Part shown: positions 45,924-54,061 of the stretch, in pieces
Layout: the number at the start of each line of letters is the position of its first letter
How positions within the stretch are numbered: position 1 is the stretch's first letter
Assembly: GCA_002842095.1 (NCBI GenBank)
Contig: PHCB01000005.1
Coordinates: 84,910-148,909 of the forward strand
Direction: 5' to 3'
From: a candidate division BRC1 bacterium HGW-BRC1-1
GTDB taxonomy: Bacteria; Sumerlaeota; Sumerlaeia; Sumerlaeales; Sumerlaeaceae
DNA length: 64,000 bases
Position numbers and translations under genes: made by a program
Notes under the pieces: model-generated
What the model saw: only the letters and a program-made list of their open reading frames with translations
Databases searched by the model: none
Told to the model about the DNA's origin: nothing

Positions 45924-47168
45924 ATGACCCAACCCACTCACGACAAAACCCTCTCCGGTTCGGCCGATCCCAAAACCGGTATTTACCGCCACGGCTTCGG
46001 CATGAAAGAAGACGTCGCCACCAGCATTGCGTCCGACTACCTCTGCCCCGTGGTGGAGCGCCTCAAGGCCGGCGACTTTCACCTCGACCTCGGCCCGCTG
46101 CAAATCTATCTCGCCCGCGAGTTTGGCTTTTGCTATGGGGTCGACAAGGCGGTCGACTACTCCTACCAGACCCGCCGCATGTTCCCCGATCGCCGCATCT
46201 TTCTGACCACCGAAATCATCCACAACCCCGGCGTGAACGCCCGCCTGCGCGACATGGGCGTCCAGTTCCTCAACGGGCAATACAAGGGCACCACCACCGT
46301 CAACGACCTCTCCCCCGACGACGTTGTCATTCTCCCCGCCTTCGGCGCGTCCGTGCAGGAGATCGAGCAACTGAAAGCGCGCGGCGTGACCCTGGTCGAC
46401 ACCACCTGCGGCTCCGTCATCCATGTCTGGAAACGCGTCGAGAAATACGCCCGGGAAGGGTTCACCGCCATCATCCACGGCAAATACTCCCACGAAGAAA
46501 CCATCGGCACCAGCTCGCGCGTCACCCAATATCCGGGCGGCACCTACATCGTCGTGCGCAACAAAGACGAGGCGCAAATCCTCTGCGATTTCATCACCGG
46601 AAAAGTCCCGGCCGAGACCATCATGCAGCGCTTTGCCAACGCCGTCTCCCCCGATTTCGACCCCGAACGCGACCTGCAACGCCTCGGCGTGGCCAACCAG
46701 ACCACCATGCTCAGCAGCGAATCCATGGAGATTGCCGCCATGGCACGCGACGCCCTGGCCGAGCGCTACGGCGCCGACCAACTCGAAACGCATTTCCGCA
46801 ACTTCGACACCATCTGCTCCGCCACGCAGGAGCGGCAGGACGCCATGCTTGCCATGGGCGAGATGAACCTCGACCTGGTGTTGGTGGTGGGCGGCTTCAA
46901 CAGCTCCAACACCGGCCACCTGGTGGAAATAGCCGAAACCTACGCCCCGTCCTTCCACATCGAGGACGCCTCGTACATAGTCTCCGCCAACGAACTGCGC
47001 CACAAACGCCCCGGCGCCACGGGCATCGACAAAGCCGTAAACTGGCTCCCCCCGCTGCCGCTCCGCGTCGGTTTCACCGGAGGCGCCAGCACCCCCAACC
47101 GCGCCGTGGGCCAGGCCATCGAGCGCGTCGTGGAGCTATGCGGATTATCCCTGAACAACCCGGAATAA
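45924..47168 (+). CDS. ispH: 4-hydroxy-3-methylbut-2-enyl diphosphate reductase (long type)
   Basis: Last enzyme of the MEP isoprenoid pathway, a 4Fe-4S reductase giving IPP and DMAPP. At 414 residues it belongs to the long IspH type known from cyanobacteria and plastids rather than the ~310-residue E. coli type. The three cluster cysteines are visible in FGFCYGVDKAV, DTTCGSV and DTICSATQERQ. The active-site region shows HGKYSHEET, typical of the long type, and TTEIIHNPGVN carries the first conserved His. About 75 N-terminal residues precede the first Cys. It is separated by a strong terminator from the gene before and followed by tRNA-Lys 60 bp later. Confidence 0.96.
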   Translation: MTQPTHDKTLSGSADPKTGIYRHGFGMKEDVATSIASDYLCPVVERLKAGDFHLDLGPLQIYLAREFGFCYGVDKAVDYSYQTRRMFPDRRIFLTTEIIHNPGVNARLRDMGVQFLNGQYKGTTTVNDLSPDDVVILPAFGASVQEIEQLKARGVTLVDTTCGSVIHVWKRVEKYAREGFTAIIHGKYSHEETIGTSSRVTQYPGGTYIVVRNKDEAQILCDFITGKVPAETIMQRFANAVSPDFDPERDLQRLGVANQTTMLSSESMEIAAMARDALAERYGADQLETHFRNFDTICSATQERQDAMLAMGEMNLDLVLVVGGFNSSNTGHLVEIAETYAPSFHIEDASYIVSANELRHKRPGATGIDKAVNWLPPLPLRVGFTGGASTPNRAVGQAIERVVELCGLSLNNPE

Positions 47169-47228
47169 GACCCGCAGTAACGGGTAAGAATTGCGGCGCG
47201 CAATAAAACCCGCGCCCACCCCGAGCGT

Positions 47229-47304
47229 GCCTCGTTAGCTCAATTGGTAGAGCAGCAGACTCTTAATCTGTTGGTTCTAGGTTCGAGTCCTAGACGGGGC
47301 ACCA
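47229..47304 (+). tRNA. tRNA-Lys (anticodon CTT)
   Basis: Acceptor GCCTCGT/ACGGGGC (one G-U pair), D arm AGCTCAATTGGTAGAGC, anticodon stem GCAGA/TCTGT with loop CTCTTAA (anticodon CTT at 47262-47264), and T arm with GGTTCGAGTCC. CCA is encoded at 47302-47304. The DNA after it looks accessory (broken vsr, nuclease-helicase), but I found no duplicated tRNA 3' end marking an att site. Confidence 0.97.
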
Positions 47305-47320
47305 TTCTAAACCCTTTATA

Positions 47321-47685
47321 TCATTTCGTGGCCTGGGCTGCTGCTTCCAGGGCATACCGTATCCTGCGGTGAAGCCGTTTCTCGTTCTTGCGGACAAGCT
47401 CGTGCTCCCATATCCGCAAGACCCGCCACCCCTTCGCCCGCAGCGTACGGTTGACCAGCCTGTCGCGCAATCGATTGGCTTCGAACTTCTTCTGCCAAAA
47501 ATCGTGGTTACTCGCAGGCAGCTTGAAGTGTTTCGGGCACCCATGCCAGAAACATCCATCCACAAAAACCGCGAGGCGCAACCGTGGAAACACGAAATCC
47601 GGCCTGCCAAATACCGCCTGAACTCAAATTCGTAGTCCAGCTTCTGCGAGGCCACCTCAATGGTCAGTCGGACGGGCGGGCTCAT
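47321..47685 (-). pseudogene. vsr: Very short patch repair endonuclease (Vsr), frameshifted
   Basis: Remnant of a Vsr-type mismatch endonuclease, which nicks beside T-G mismatches made by cytosine methylation. The main frame (47593 downward) reads VFPRLRLAVFVDGCFWHGCPKH, then FWQKKFEANRLRDR and GWRVLRIWEHEL, matching the Vsr core. The expected N-terminal part (KLDYEFEFRRYLAG before PDF) lies in a different frame upstream. The switch falls near 47600-47606, consistent with loss of one base, and the main frame meets a stop just upstream. The N-terminal part begins at about ATG 47685 and is shorter than usual, lacking a clear TxPE motif. No cytosine methylase is adjacent. A shortened protein from GTG 47593 is possible but would lack the catalytic Asp. 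Confidence 0.75.
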
Positions 47686-47827
47686 GACGTTATGAAGGTT
47701 GCGATAACCTCCAAACGTGGTGATTGATTCAAGAAACGCGCTTGCCAAAAATCATAGCAGGAATCATCCGGTTACGAGAAATCGAAGATCAGCACACCCG
47801 TTCTAGAGATAGAGGACCCTGCCAGAA

Positions 47828-49825
47828 ATGAAACTAACTGCCGAACCTATTCTTCCGCGTTCATATTATAGGGCACCTATCGCGAAGTTTTCTCAGGCCG
47901 ATCCCCACTCTGTGCTTGGAATACTCACTGAGAACTCAGAGCACGCTATCGAGCCTCCGCAGCGCGATGCTTGGCTTGACGAGATTAGCATCCTTCAGTG
48001 GTTGCTAATTGATTTGCAGGGTGAGCTTTTCCTCGAATTCAACATTCCCCGCATGGGTCGGCGCATCGATGCACTCGTGGTTGCCGGCCCTGTTATCTTT
48101 GTGATCGAATTTAAGGTCGGCGAATCCAAGTTTTTCCGGGCGGACCTTGATCAGGTTTGGGACTATGCACTCGACCTGAAGAACTTCCATAAGGGTAGCC
48201 ATACAGCGCCAATCCTGCCCATCCTGATTGCAACCCGTGCGCAACACAGCGATCTCACGCTTCCCCCACTGCACGCCGATCTCGTTTATCGTCCCGTAAA
48301 GTGCGCCACTGAAGGGCTCCGTAATCTCATAGACCTTGCACTTCTGACAATCGCAGGGCCTCCGATCGACGTCGAGGCATGGGCATGGTCACCGTATCAT
48401 CCAACGCCAACGATTGTGGAAGCAGCACAAAACCTCTACGCAAGCCACTCGGTTGAGGCCATCGCCAGACATGACGCGGGAGCCACAAATCTGCGTGTGA
48501 CTTCGAAACGGGTCGAAGATATCGTCGAGGAAGCCCGCACAAGCGGACAGAAGCGCATTTGTTTTGTAACTGGGGTCCCAGGCGCAGGCAAGACGCTGGT
48601 GGGTTTGAACATCGCGACTCAGAAAATAGATAAGTCGAAGCCAACTCATGCTGTTTTTCTTTCCGGAAATGCGCCGCTTGTCGCGGTTCTCCGAGAGGCA
48701 TTGGTCCGCGATCAAGTCGCGCGTCAAGCCAGTGCAGGTGTGCGAATGCTTAAAAAAGAAGTGGGAGAAACAGTTAAGGCGTTTATCCAGAACGTCCATC
48801 ATTTCCGCGATGAGGCGCTCCGTGATCCGGCCGCGCCGGTAGATCGTGTCGTGATATTTGATGAGGCCCAACGTGCCTGGAACAAAAAACAGACCGCGTC
48901 TTTCATGATCCGTAAAAAAAATTTTCATGGATTCAATCAGTCGGAGCCAGAGTTCCTTATTTCTTATTTGGATCGCCACAAGGATTGGGCCGTGATCGTT
49001 TGCCTGGTTGGAGGTGGTCAGGAAATTAACACCGGTGAAGCGGGCATTGCGGCTTGGCTTGATGCGGTCAGGACGGCATTTCCCGATTGGCATGTAGATA
49101 TATCGCATGAGCTTCGGGACAGCGAGTACGCCGCGGGCGAGGCGATTGATTTGATCAAAGACCATCCGAAAGTACGATGGGATCAAGACCTGCATCTCGC
49201 AGTTTCCATGAGATCTTTTAGAGCCGATAACGTCTCCGCTTTCGTCAAAGCCGTTCTGGACATCGATGAAGACGGGGCGCGGGGCGCTCTCAAAATGCTT
49301 CAAGATCGTTATCCCATAGTTCTTACACGATGCATCGATAAAGCACGACGCTGGATCCGTGAACGAGCGCGCGGCACCGAGCGCTATGGTCTTCTCGCAT
49401 CGTCTGAGGCACAACGGTTAAAGCCCCACGCGATAGATGTTCGAGTTGAGATCAACCCTGTCCATTGGTTTCTGAACGAACGCACCGATACCCGCTCGAG
49501 TTACTACTTAGAAGACGCAGCTACAGAATTTCAGATTCAGGGATTAGAATTGGATTGGGCATGCGTGACTTGGGACGGCGACCTAAGATTTTCAAAAAAT
49601 GGGTGGGCGTTCCATTCTTTCTGCGGCAGCAAATGGCAGAACATTCACAAAACCGACCGTCGTGAATACCTACGAAATGCATACAGAGTCCTCCTAACTA
49701 GAGCCCGCCAAGGAATGGTGCTCTTTATTCCCGAGGGATGCCCAGAGGACCCTACTCGCAACGCCTCATATTACGATCCGACGTTTAATTACCTACAGGG
49801 ATTAGGCATTCCGATCATCGAGTAG
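47828..49825 (+). CDS. PD-(D/E)XK nuclease - DUF2075 helicase fusion
   Basis: A 665-residue cytoplasmic protein. Residues ~60-130 look like a PD-(D/E)XK nuclease core: an acidic RRIDALVV strand followed by VIFVIEFKVGE, giving the Asp and the Glu-x-Lys. From ~235 a superfamily 1 helicase domain of the DUF2075/Schlafen type follows, with Walker A TGVPGAGKT (about 254-262) and Walker B VVIFDEAQRAW. Later motifs include a QGLELDWACVTW block and RNAYRVLLTRARQG. Such fusions are common in defence islands and are often annotated as DUF2075 proteins. Codon use looks less GC-rich than the flanking genes, consistent with transfer. It sits after tRNA-Lys and a decayed vsr. Target and trigger are unknown. 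Confidence 0.85.
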   Translation: MKLTAEPILPRSYYRAPIAKFSQADPHSVLGILTENSEHAIEPPQRDAWLDEISILQWLLIDLQGELFLEFNIPRMGRRIDALVVAGPVIFVIEFKVGESKFFRADLDQVWDYALDLKNFHKGSHTAPILPILIATRAQHSDLTLPPLHADLVYRPVKCATEGLRNLIDLALLTIAGPPIDVEAWAWSPYHPTPTIVEAAQNLYASHSVEAIARHDAGATNLRVTSKRVEDIVEEARTSGQKRICFVTGVPGAGKTLVGLNIATQKIDKSKPTHAVFLSGNAPLVAVLREALVRDQVARQASAGVRMLKKEVGETVKAFIQNVHHFRDEALRDPAAPVDRVVIFDEAQRAWNKKQTASFMIRKKNFHGFNQSEPEFLISYLDRHKDWAVIVCLVGGGQEINTGEAGIAAWLDAVRTAFPDWHVDISHELRDSEYAAGEAIDLIKDHPKVRWDQDLHLAVSMRSFRADNVSAFVKAVLDIDEDGARGALKMLQDRYPIVLTRCIDKARRWIRERARGTERYGLLASSEAQRLKPHAIDVRVEINPVHWFLNERTDTRSSYYLEDAATEFQIQGLELDWACVTWDGDLRFSKNGWAFHSFCGSKWQNIHKTDRREYLRNAYRVLLTRARQGMVLFIPEGCPEDPTRNASYYDPTFNYLQGLGIPIIE

Positions 49826-50251
49826 CGCCCTCGTTTGTGAGTGCGTAGACGCAAGCGGTCGTAAACCTATGAATCGTGAGCGGTGGCGGAAGACGTGCGC
49901 CCCGACGCCGGTTGCTAGATGAAGGTCCCACGCGCAAGTGCGTGCTCGACAAGTTGGAGGCAGCGTGGATGCCCGAGGAGGCCACTTGGTGGATAGTGGC
50001 TTACCGCTTGCACACGCTTTGCACACGCTTTGCACACCGGTTGCACACCGGTTGCACGCCGGTTGCACGCCGACGAAAAAGTGGGGCGGGCCGCCGACTT
50101 GGAGAGGAAGCGGGACTGCTGAAGAATCCATGGCCGCTTCGGGCATGATGTTTGTATGGATTGTTGGTTATCCGTATGGGCAAGTGTGCCTGAGCGACGG
50201 GCGCAGGGCGAAAACGGCTCGAAAAGCGCCCGAATGGACGTAGGAGCAGAC
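49826..50251 (+). other. Non-coding stretch with hairpin and repeat array
   Basis: A 426-bp stretch between the nuclease-helicase and the gene at 50252, without a credible gene. It contains a perfect six-bp-stem hairpin, GCCACT/AGTGGC (49981-50000, 8-nt loop), directly before the six 11-bp tandem repeats at 50008-50073. The repeats start about 180 bp before the next gene. Confidence 0.5.
50008..50073. repeat. Six tandem 11-bp repeats, TTGCAC-core
   Basis: Six head-to-tail 11-bp units without spacers: TTGCACACGCT twice, TTGCACACCGG twice, then TTGCACGCCGG and TTGCACGCCGA. The TTGCAC core is invariant and the last five bases change stepwise in pairs. The period is about one helical turn, so a protein bound to each core would lie on one face of the DNA. 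The array resembles iterons or an operator array in geometry; no replication initiator gene is adjacent. Confidence 0.85.
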
Positions 50252-50803
50252 ATGAAAATGGAACTGACAACTTCGCGGAAAAATTTTGTTTCTGCGATGA
50301 AGATGCTTCGGAGTTTGGGCAGACCCCGCAAGGGGGCTGAAGCGGTGATTTCCTTTCTGGACGGTTGCGTGAACATTCGCCTGGATTCGGGCGTTACCGG
50401 ATGTCCCGCCGAGGGCGAGTGGGTCGGCGAGGTCCGCGTACCGGCTTCGTTCATTATCTCCCTTATCTCGGTTCCACCTACCGGTGATCCGGTAGTTATC
50501 CGCAACGCCGACGGGCGGCTGTGTGTGGGAGGTTCGTCTATTGACTGCACATGGCAGTCACCGCCCGGCGCGGCTGTGTGGTTGCCCGCGAACGCATCTC
50601 TGGGAGAGATCCTCAGCCTACAAAACAAATATTCCGAAGACGATATATCGCGCGCCGGCCTCGACGCTGTGGTGGAAAGCGCAACAGAGGAAGCCGAAAA
50701 GAAGATTCTCATCGCCAGTGATGCTCTGGAGGAACTTGGAGTGGAACCATACGACGTGCGGGAAATGGTTGAGGCGATTATAAAAGAGAGATTTGCAGAC
50801 TGA
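50252..50803 (+). CDS. Protein of unknown function, possibly sliding-clamp-like fold
   Basis: A 183-residue cytoplasmic protein with no signal peptide or membrane segment. Residues ~5-110 alternate short helices and beta strands (KNFVSAMKMLRSL, AVISFLDGCVNIRL, EVRVPASFIISLISVPP, DPVVIRNADGRLCVGGSSIDC). The pattern recalls DNA-clamp-like domains of DnaN, but it is much too short for a clamp; this is only a resemblance. Residues 125-183 are helical and acidic. The ATG at 50252 has GGAG six bases upstream; an ATG at 50156 lacks this. It lies downstream of the nuclease-helicase and the 11-bp repeat array, which may be its control region. Confidence 0.6.
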   Translation: MKMELTTSRKNFVSAMKMLRSLGRPRKGAEAVISFLDGCVNIRLDSGVTGCPAEGEWVGEVRVPASFIISLISVPPTGDPVVIRNADGRLCVGGSSIDCTWQSPPGAAVWLPANASLGEILSLQNKYSEDDISRAGLDAVVESATEEAEKKILIASDALEELGVEPYDVREMVEAIIKERFAD

Positions 50804-50957
50804 TCCCCTTCAGTAATTGGACTTCGCGCATGTCACGCGAAAGAGATGCGCCACGGCCACCGAATGTGACTGGTTAATGCTTGCCTCGGCATCGAACCGC
50901 TCTTGCCGGGTGGCAATTTGGTTGCCTCTTCGGTGCGCGTTCGGTTGAAGGGATTGC

Positions 50958-52025
50958 ATGAAACAGTCTCGTTTTTTCATCCGGATGCTGGCGGCGTGTT
51001 TGGTTTGTTCGCCCGCGATGCTTGTTGCGGCTCCTGCGGTTTTTGTTCGCGATGGGCGGCTTTTGCTTGCTGAGTCAGGCACCACGCGCTCATTGGTTGC
51101 GCGTCGGGCCGGACCTGTGGTCGCTGTCGATCTGCCTCCTGTTGCGGAGTTCTGGGGCACGCTGGCTGACGGGCGGCTGGTTGTCAGTTTGCAGACCGAG
51201 GCGGGAGCGCTGGCCTCTGCGGCTGTCGATCCTGACCCGCATTGCTCCGTGGCTTCGCCCGGGCTTCGCGTGGTGTTATTGCGCGCCGACGGCACGCTTG
51301 ATGCCGACGTGAGCGACAACGTGCTGCGGGCATTTCCGGGGCCGGTGGGCGGGACGATCGCGGTCATCTCGCCCGAGCGCGAGTTGTCGCTCTGGGATGG
51401 CGACGGCCTCACAACTGTTTCAGCGCCGGGGCGCGTGAGCCACGTGGCGTGGTCGCCCGATGGGCGGCGTCTCGCCGTGGTGGTGTATCCGCCGGACTGG
51501 TCCGAGGGCGCCGTGAGCGCTGCCACCACCACGGCCGATTTCCTCCGGTTGCAAGACGCCAACCTCCACCTTTTCGACGTTGAAGGCATGGCGTTCGCGG
51601 GCCAGCTTACCAGCGATCCGGGCACGGAATACGGGCCGTTCTTCAGCCCAGACGGGAAGCAACTTTATTATGTCTGGCTCCATGCGACCGAGGATGAGGG
51701 CGGGTTAATGAAGCTCGACCTGGATATCGACGAAGGAACGTCGGCGTCGGCACCTGCCGTGCAGATTAGCCGGGCTGGCAACGACGCGGGCGAGACTCCC
51801 CTGCCGCGCGTGGGAACACCGCTGTGGCGCAGCAGCGCCAGACAAATTGTTTTTGAAGCGGGGCGCCCGGATGGGTCCGGCGAGATTTGGACGATGACGG
51901 CTGACGGTGCGGCCTCCGCCCGCCTTGCCGCAGGCCGCAAACCGCAGGCGGTGGGCGATGCGAGCGTCATTTTCCTGAATGCTGAAAGCGAACCCGAGAC
52001 CATTCTGCCGGAGGTCGCGCCATGA
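50958..52025 (+). CDS. Secreted TolB/PD40-like beta-propeller protein
   Basis: A 355-residue protein with a signal peptide (hydrophobic about residues 9-24, ending VAA) and a propeller made of PD40-type blades. Recognisable blade signatures are VSHVAWSPDGRRLAVVVY, YGPFFSPDGKQLYYVW and TPLWRSSARQIVFEA ... GEIWTMTADG. Such propellers bind proteins or ligands in the periplasm; the partner is unknown. ATG 50958 is preceded by AAGGG. The stop overlaps the start of the M23 peptidase gene by ATGA, so the two are translationally coupled and probably work together in the envelope. Confidence 0.8.
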   Translation: MKQSRFFIRMLAACLVCSPAMLVAAPAVFVRDGRLLLAESGTTRSLVARRAGPVVAVDLPPVAEFWGTLADGRLVVSLQTEAGALASAAVDPDPHCSVASPGLRVVLLRADGTLDADVSDNVLRAFPGPVGGTIAVISPERELSLWDGDGLTTVSAPGRVSHVAWSPDGRRLAVVVYPPDWSEGAVSAATTTADFLRLQDANLHLFDVEGMAFAGQLTSDPGTEYGPFFSPDGKQLYYVWLHATEDEGGLMKLDLDIDEGTSASAPAVQISRAGNDAGETPLPRVGTPLWRSSARQIVFEAGRPDGSGEIWTMTADGAASARLAAGRKPQAVGDASVIFLNAESEPETILPEVAP

Positions 52026-54055
52026 AGACTCGCTCGTTACTAATCGCCACACTGGCGGCCGGATTTATTGCCTCGGTGCCGGCAGTTCTGCACGCCGCGC
52101 CCGCGCAGGCTCCACCCGCATTCGGGTGGCCCTTTGTGTCGCCCACGTATAACATCACCTCGACCTTCGATCTCGATCCGGCAACGGGTATCATGGCCGA
52201 CTGGACCGGGTGGCGCACGGGCGAGGTGACGGCGGGATCGGCGCATGCTTATGACGGCCATGGTGGCCACGATTTCGGTCTGCCCACCGGCACCAATCTG
52301 CTCGCCCCGGCAGCTGCGCGCGTATACTCTCTGCGCGAGTCTGTGCCCAACGATGACCACAGCGACACGGGCAACTATCTCATTCTCGACCACAAGGCCG
52401 CGACAGGCACAGCCGTGGGTGGGCGCGATTACCGAACCCGCTACTGGCACCTATCGCAAAACGGCGTGGTGCCCGGTGCCACGGGCGTGGCCGTGGCCAA
52501 GGGTGAGGTGGTGGCGCAATCTGACAACACGGGAAACTCCACCGGTCCCCACCTCCATTATGGCATCGCGTTGCTGCCGGACGACAGCCAAACCTGCGCG
52601 TTTTACCACGGTTGGTGGGAGAACGACGAGTACTACACCATCGACGGGCGACCCTGCCTGGCCTATGTGGACGTGGGCGCGGGCACGCTGAACTGCCGAG
52701 TGGGGACATCCACCAGTTACGACATTTTCACCACGCTGCCACCGGGCGGGCAGTTCGTGGCCACCCAGCGCAACGGCTGGTGGCGCGTGATGCTGCCCCT
52801 GCCACCGGCGCGAGTGGTCGAGGCGCGGGAGGCGGGCTACGCCGACGCGGGCGCGTGGACCGACGCGGCCAGTAAATCCACGGTGGCCGATGCACCCAAC
52901 GACGCCAACCGCGTGACGCTGGATGGGCCGGGCAGCCGCGTATCCACCTTTGCCGGAACCGGCGACCCTGCCGACGTGGCGACTTTCTCTTTCACCGCCC
53001 CCGATCAACGCGGGCTTTACGACATTTATACCACATGGCCGTCCGACGCCAACGCGGCGGGCGTGACCTACGGCGTTACTGACTCCGCCGGTTTGCACAA
53101 TGTGGTGGTCGACCAGCGCGGCAATTTTGCCGCCGGGCCGGGCACGGGCACCAAGGCGGATCCGTTCGTTATCGCGCAAAATCCCTTTGTTGCCTCCCAC
53201 ACAACCGTCGGCGCGCCCGACGAGTGGGCGGCGTACTCGCCCCAGGGCGTCGGGCTGCCGCAGGAAGGGCCGGAGAATCTTTACAGGTTCGAATTACGCA
53301 AACAAGCGACCGTCACCATCGCCGTGGAACACAGCGGCTACCCCACCAAGGATATCGACATCCACCTGCTCACTTCGGCCTCACCCACGGCGTGCATCCA
53401 GCGCGCCGACTGGAGCCTGACGGCAACCGATCTGGCGGCGGGCGTTTACTACATCGCGTGCGACAGCTACGGCACCGGTGCCGCTGGCAACGCGGCCGCA
53501 ACGCCTTACACGCTGCGCGTTAGCTTCTCCGAGGACCAGCCTTTCGCCAACAGCTGGGTGCTTCTGGGCAGCTTCACCTATGCGCCGGGCGCCGCCGGCA
53601 GCGTACAGTTGAGCGAGGCAACCGTTACCGGCCCCGTGGACGGCGCGCGACCCAGCCGCGTGGTGGCCGACGCCATCAAGATCGTCCCGCGCATCACACG
53701 CCGCACCGGTTGGATCAGCGACGGCATTGCCACGCGCATCAACACGGCGTCCACCCCCGTTGCGAGCGTAGTCATCCGCACGGACACGACAGCCGACGGC
53801 GACTCCAAGACGATGGATGCCTACGCCGAGGTGCCGATCTACGCCGACCCAAGCGCCACCACGGCCAACACTTCCGCCATTGTGGGCAAGGCTGTCACCG
53901 GACAACGCTTCGTCTGCAACGGCCGCAGCGGCGATTGGTACCGGGTCTGGCTGACCAACGGCACCGCCGCCACCCAGGGCTGGCTGCTCGGCGACCACCT
54001 CATCGGCTACCGCACCGACCAGTTCTCAGGCGTGATGGATTGGAGCGTATATTAA
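52022..54055 (+). CDS. Secreted M23 peptidase with SH3-like and interrupted golvesin-like domains
   Basis: A 677-residue secreted zinc peptidase, probably cutting peptidoglycan or its own class of wall substrates. A signal peptide (to about residue 28) is followed by an M23/LytM domain with zinc ligands His80 and Asp84 (HGGHD), His143 (YWHLS) and the HLH motif His177/His179. An SH3-like segment with GWWRVML follows near 245-255. Then comes a golvesin-C-like beta domain (FTAPDQRGLYDIYTTWPS ... VVVDQRG) that seems split by a PPC-like module of ~150 residues (NLYRFELRKQATVTIAVE ... YTLRVSF). It resumes at WVLLGSFTYAPGAAGSVQL ... VVADAIKIVP. A second SH3-like module (GDWYRVWL) ends the protein. 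Coupled to the propeller gene. Confidence 0.85.
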   Translation: MKTRSLLIATLAAGFIASVPAVLHAAPAQAPPAFGWPFVSPTYNITSTFDLDPATGIMADWTGWRTGEVTAGSAHAYDGHGGHDFGLPTGTNLLAPAAARVYSLRESVPNDDHSDTGNYLILDHKAATGTAVGGRDYRTRYWHLSQNGVVPGATGVAVAKGEVVAQSDNTGNSTGPHLHYGIALLPDDSQTCAFYHGWWENDEYYTIDGRPCLAYVDVGAGTLNCRVGTSTSYDIFTTLPPGGQFVATQRNGWWRVMLPLPPARVVEAREAGYADAGAWTDAASKSTVADAPNDANRVTLDGPGSRVSTFAGTGDPADVATFSFTAPDQRGLYDIYTTWPSDANAAGVTYGVTDSAGLHNVVVDQRGNFAAGPGTGTKADPFVIAQNPFVASHTTVGAPDEWAAYSPQGVGLPQEGPENLYRFELRKQATVTIAVEHSGYPTKDIDIHLLTSASPTACIQRADWSLTATDLAAGVYYIACDSYGTGAAGNAAATPYTLRVSFSEDQPFANSWVLLGSFTYAPGAAGSVQLSEATVTGPVDGARPSRVVADAIKIVPRITRRTGWISDGIATRINTASTPVASVVIRTDTTADGDSKTMDAYAEVPIYADPSATTANTSAIVGKAVTGQRFVCNGRSGDWYRVWLTNGTAATQGWLLGDHLIGYRTDQFSGVMDWSVY

Positions 54056-54061
54056 AGAGGC

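Noticed and set aside
45786..47206. Long open frames on both strands over ispH (405 codons minus, 358 codons plus)
   Set aside because: Both are shadows of ispH, whose cysteines and family blocks are clear. The shadow proteins are Arg/His/Pro- or Gly/Val/Asp-rich.
50008..50073. CRISPR array
   Set aside because: Units are 11 bp, contiguous and without spacers, and no cas gene is near.
47229..50251. Integrated element with att sites at tRNA-Lys
   Set aside because: No integrase and no repeat of the tRNA 3' end was found downstream within the window.
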